A DNA stretch of 64,000 bases from Hemicentrotus pulcherrimus (lineage: Eukaryota; Echinodermata; Echinoidea; Camarodonta; Strongylocentrotidae). The notes beneath the pieces were generated by a model. That model was given only the letters and a program-made list of their open reading frames with translations, was not told the origin of the DNA and made no database searches. Position numbers and translations under genes: made by a program. Position 1 is the stretch's first letter, and each line of letters opens with the position of its first letter. The stretch is from the NCBI GenBank assembly GCA_003118195.1, contig BEXV01000003.1, forward strand, positions 416,657 to 480,656. The letters are read 5' to 3'. Below, in pieces: positions 62,071-64,000 of the stretch.

Positions 62071-63499
62071 CCACATTCAACATTAAGTTATTATCACGTC
62101 CATTGGTACCAATAATATATTTTCGTTGAGGTTAGGCCTATATAAATTATTATGTGAGCACCAGAACCGCTTGTCCGTGGAAACCAGTACCCCATCCCTC
62201 CATTAATCAAACTATCCCAGCCCTTGGAGGAGATATTTTTCAATAAAAAGCGAGAAATCAGAAATTTCAGTCTCCTTCTGTCCTTTTATCACATTTATTT
62301 ATCATAGACCTAAGATGACAATTTAAAATGTTGACAAGCCAAACATTCGATTCCATTAAAAAATATGTAGTTGGAAAATAAAGACTAATACAAATAATGT
62401 CTAAACTACATGAAGGCCTATATTGGAGGTTTGTATTTTTTAAAAAAAAAGTTTTTATATCGAGGTTACAATCTTCAAAATGGGGTGCGGCGTGTATACC
62501 ATACTGTGTTGCCAATCGAGCGATGCAATAGCTGAACAACGTGACATAACAAGATACGGATTATGAATATTACGAGAAAGTGTACCATATCTTGTTATTT
62601 TAACCGAGATGGTTATCTTCACCAAGATACTTATCTTATATGGAAGCACTGACATATTATACTTTTATTACTTTACCAGTAATGCATATTTGTCTCCACC
62701 TCATTAAACTTATTTTCTGCGTCGTACAGCCCGCCAACAGCCCACGCCCGTGTCACCGTTGTCGAGTAAAACGTGGGCTGGCCGTCTGCTGTCGACCGAA
62801 GCAATACGTATCTGCGTAGTATACACTCATCGGAGGAAGATTTGAAAAATATTCAATGATTAAAGATAAAGTTGTGTCCTGGTCATGTGATTTCATTTTG
62901 AAAGCGATTGTATGGAAGTAACTGGAAAAAGTTGATGGCATTAGCACATAAGAATTGTGTGTATACTGTGAGGTTTTTAATCATCTTCATCTTAACTCGG
63001 TCTTACTGGAAGTCACATTAACTATACACAAAATGTGTATACGGGACTACACAAACATGTGGCATGAAAGCTTGGTCCAAACATTTCAGCTATTTGTCGC
63101 CATATTTCAAACATAAGGGCATTAGAAGAGCCATCCCTTTCATGGGACATTTTATCTGTGATATTCTTTCACACAAACACCAAAAGAAGAAAAAGCGCAA
63201 AATTGTTTTTGGTCACCTCTTCTAGAAATCAACTAAGCCTTTAACTATACGCCAATGACTTCTCGTCATATTGTGTATTATTACCATGTCCAATCGTTTG
63301 TTTGCTGGGGAGTCCGAGTTAACGACACAAAACTACTCACGTTCAAGGACAGATGAATTAGCTAAATGATGGATATATTGTGGGAGGGCGAGAGCGATAT
63401 TATGAGAGGGTAGGGGCGGGGGTGGGGGTAGACAAATGGGGAAGGCTAGCTAGAGGGAGGAAGAAAGTATGGATGGTATCGAATATATAGGTAGATATT
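62071..63499. other. gene-free stretch
   Basis: AT-rich; no supported gene, RNA or element. Confidence 0.4.
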
Positions 63500-63655
63500 A
63501 GGGGGGAAAAGAATTATGAGAAAAAAGAAAGAGACAGTGAAAGAGAAGGAACGGCAAGAGGAAGAGGAAGAGAAAGACAGTCTAGAGAGAAAAAGAGAGA
63601 GAGAGAAAGAGTGTGTGTGAAGGAGGGAGGGAGAAGGGGATGGGGAGGAAGGGGG
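63500..63655. repeat. purine-rich GA/GGA tract
   Basis: GAAA, GAGA and GGGA words with a short GT run. The Ser/Leu/Pro minus frame is its translation. Confidence 0.8.
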
Positions 63656-63830
63656 TTACAGTTTGCAGCGAATAGCGAGTTTAACAGTATGAACTGGATC
63701 TCGATTATCATTTTACTCATAAGACTTGACCGGATATTGGACAACACTGCTGATAATATTGATCTGTATTCTGTAAAGGAACACTGCGTTAACTTTGAAT
63801 TTTATGATCACCATTTGGATGGGTGTCGGC

Positions 63831-63856
63831 GTGTGTGTGTGTGTGTGTGTGTGTGT
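63831..63856. repeat. (GT)n microsatellite
   Basis: Thirteen uninterrupted GT units. A second run of eight GT units lies at 63978-63993, close to the end of the window. Confidence 0.95.
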
Positions 63857-64000
63857 TAATTGATTAATTATGTTTTGGTTTATGTATAACCAATCAGTAT
63901 TGAAAACGATTTTATTTTATTGTATGTTTGTATTACACTATTGGAGAAATAAAACAAAATTTAAATATACAAAACAAGTGTGTGTGTGTGTGTATGGGGG

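Noticed and set aside
1..64000. CRISPR array, operon or phage-type defence system
   Set aside because: There are no spaced direct repeats of CRISPR type, no closely packed genes and no prokaryotic start signals; the DNA is eukaryotic.

Overview
The window reads as AT-rich, gene-poor nuclear DNA from a marine invertebrate deuterostome. A sea urchin or other echinoderm is the most likely source. The grounds are two families of tRNA-derived SINEs whose bodies look like those I associate with echinoid genomes, many GA/CT, CA, TA and trinucleotide microsatellites, non-LTR retrotransposon relics, and assembly gaps that sit in simple repeats. No bacterial operons, CRISPR arrays or prokaryotic signals are present. 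The species call is inference, since no marker gene is present.

Layout. From 1 to about 25.4 kb the DNA is non-coding, broken by microsatellites, a 39-bp tandem duplication (20.5 kb), a possible retroelement tail (23.0 kb) and a long CTA array (23.6-23.9 kb). At 25.40-25.95 kb on the minus strand lies the one good protein-coding exon: 183 codons that start in a strong Kozak context, are rich in CpG, encode a Ser/Thr-rich N-terminus followed by one hydrophobic segment, and end at a consensus GTAAGT donor. Sequence upstream of it (to about 26.82 kb) carries a CCAAT box and a GC box and is probably its 5' region. The downstream intron would run towards lower coordinates, and no later exon could be identified.

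From 27 to 46 kb the DNA is again very AT-rich and non-coding. It holds a 61-nt near-perfect hairpin (28.93 kb), two larger assembly gaps (32.63-33.48 and 44.30-44.39 kb), one truncated and one fuller SINE (36.3-36.9 kb) and a MITE-like inverted-repeat element (40.6-40.9 kb). From 46.6 to 51.6 kb is a nest of retroelements: two copies of each SINE family plus one short relic, a frameshifted and internally deleted LINE pol fragment, and the 3' end of another LINE. At 55.15-55.70 kb a 5'-truncated non-LTR retrotransposon sits between 49-bp direct repeats that differ at one base. The last 8 kb is mostly simple-sequence DNA, with a few exon-like short frames that I could not assign.

No new multigene system is visible. 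The points most worth a second look are the signal-anchor exon and its promoter-like region, the retrotransposon insertion with its unusually long target duplication, the 61-nt hairpin, and the SINE/LINE nest. Most other short open frames in the window look like chance frames or translations of microsatellites.
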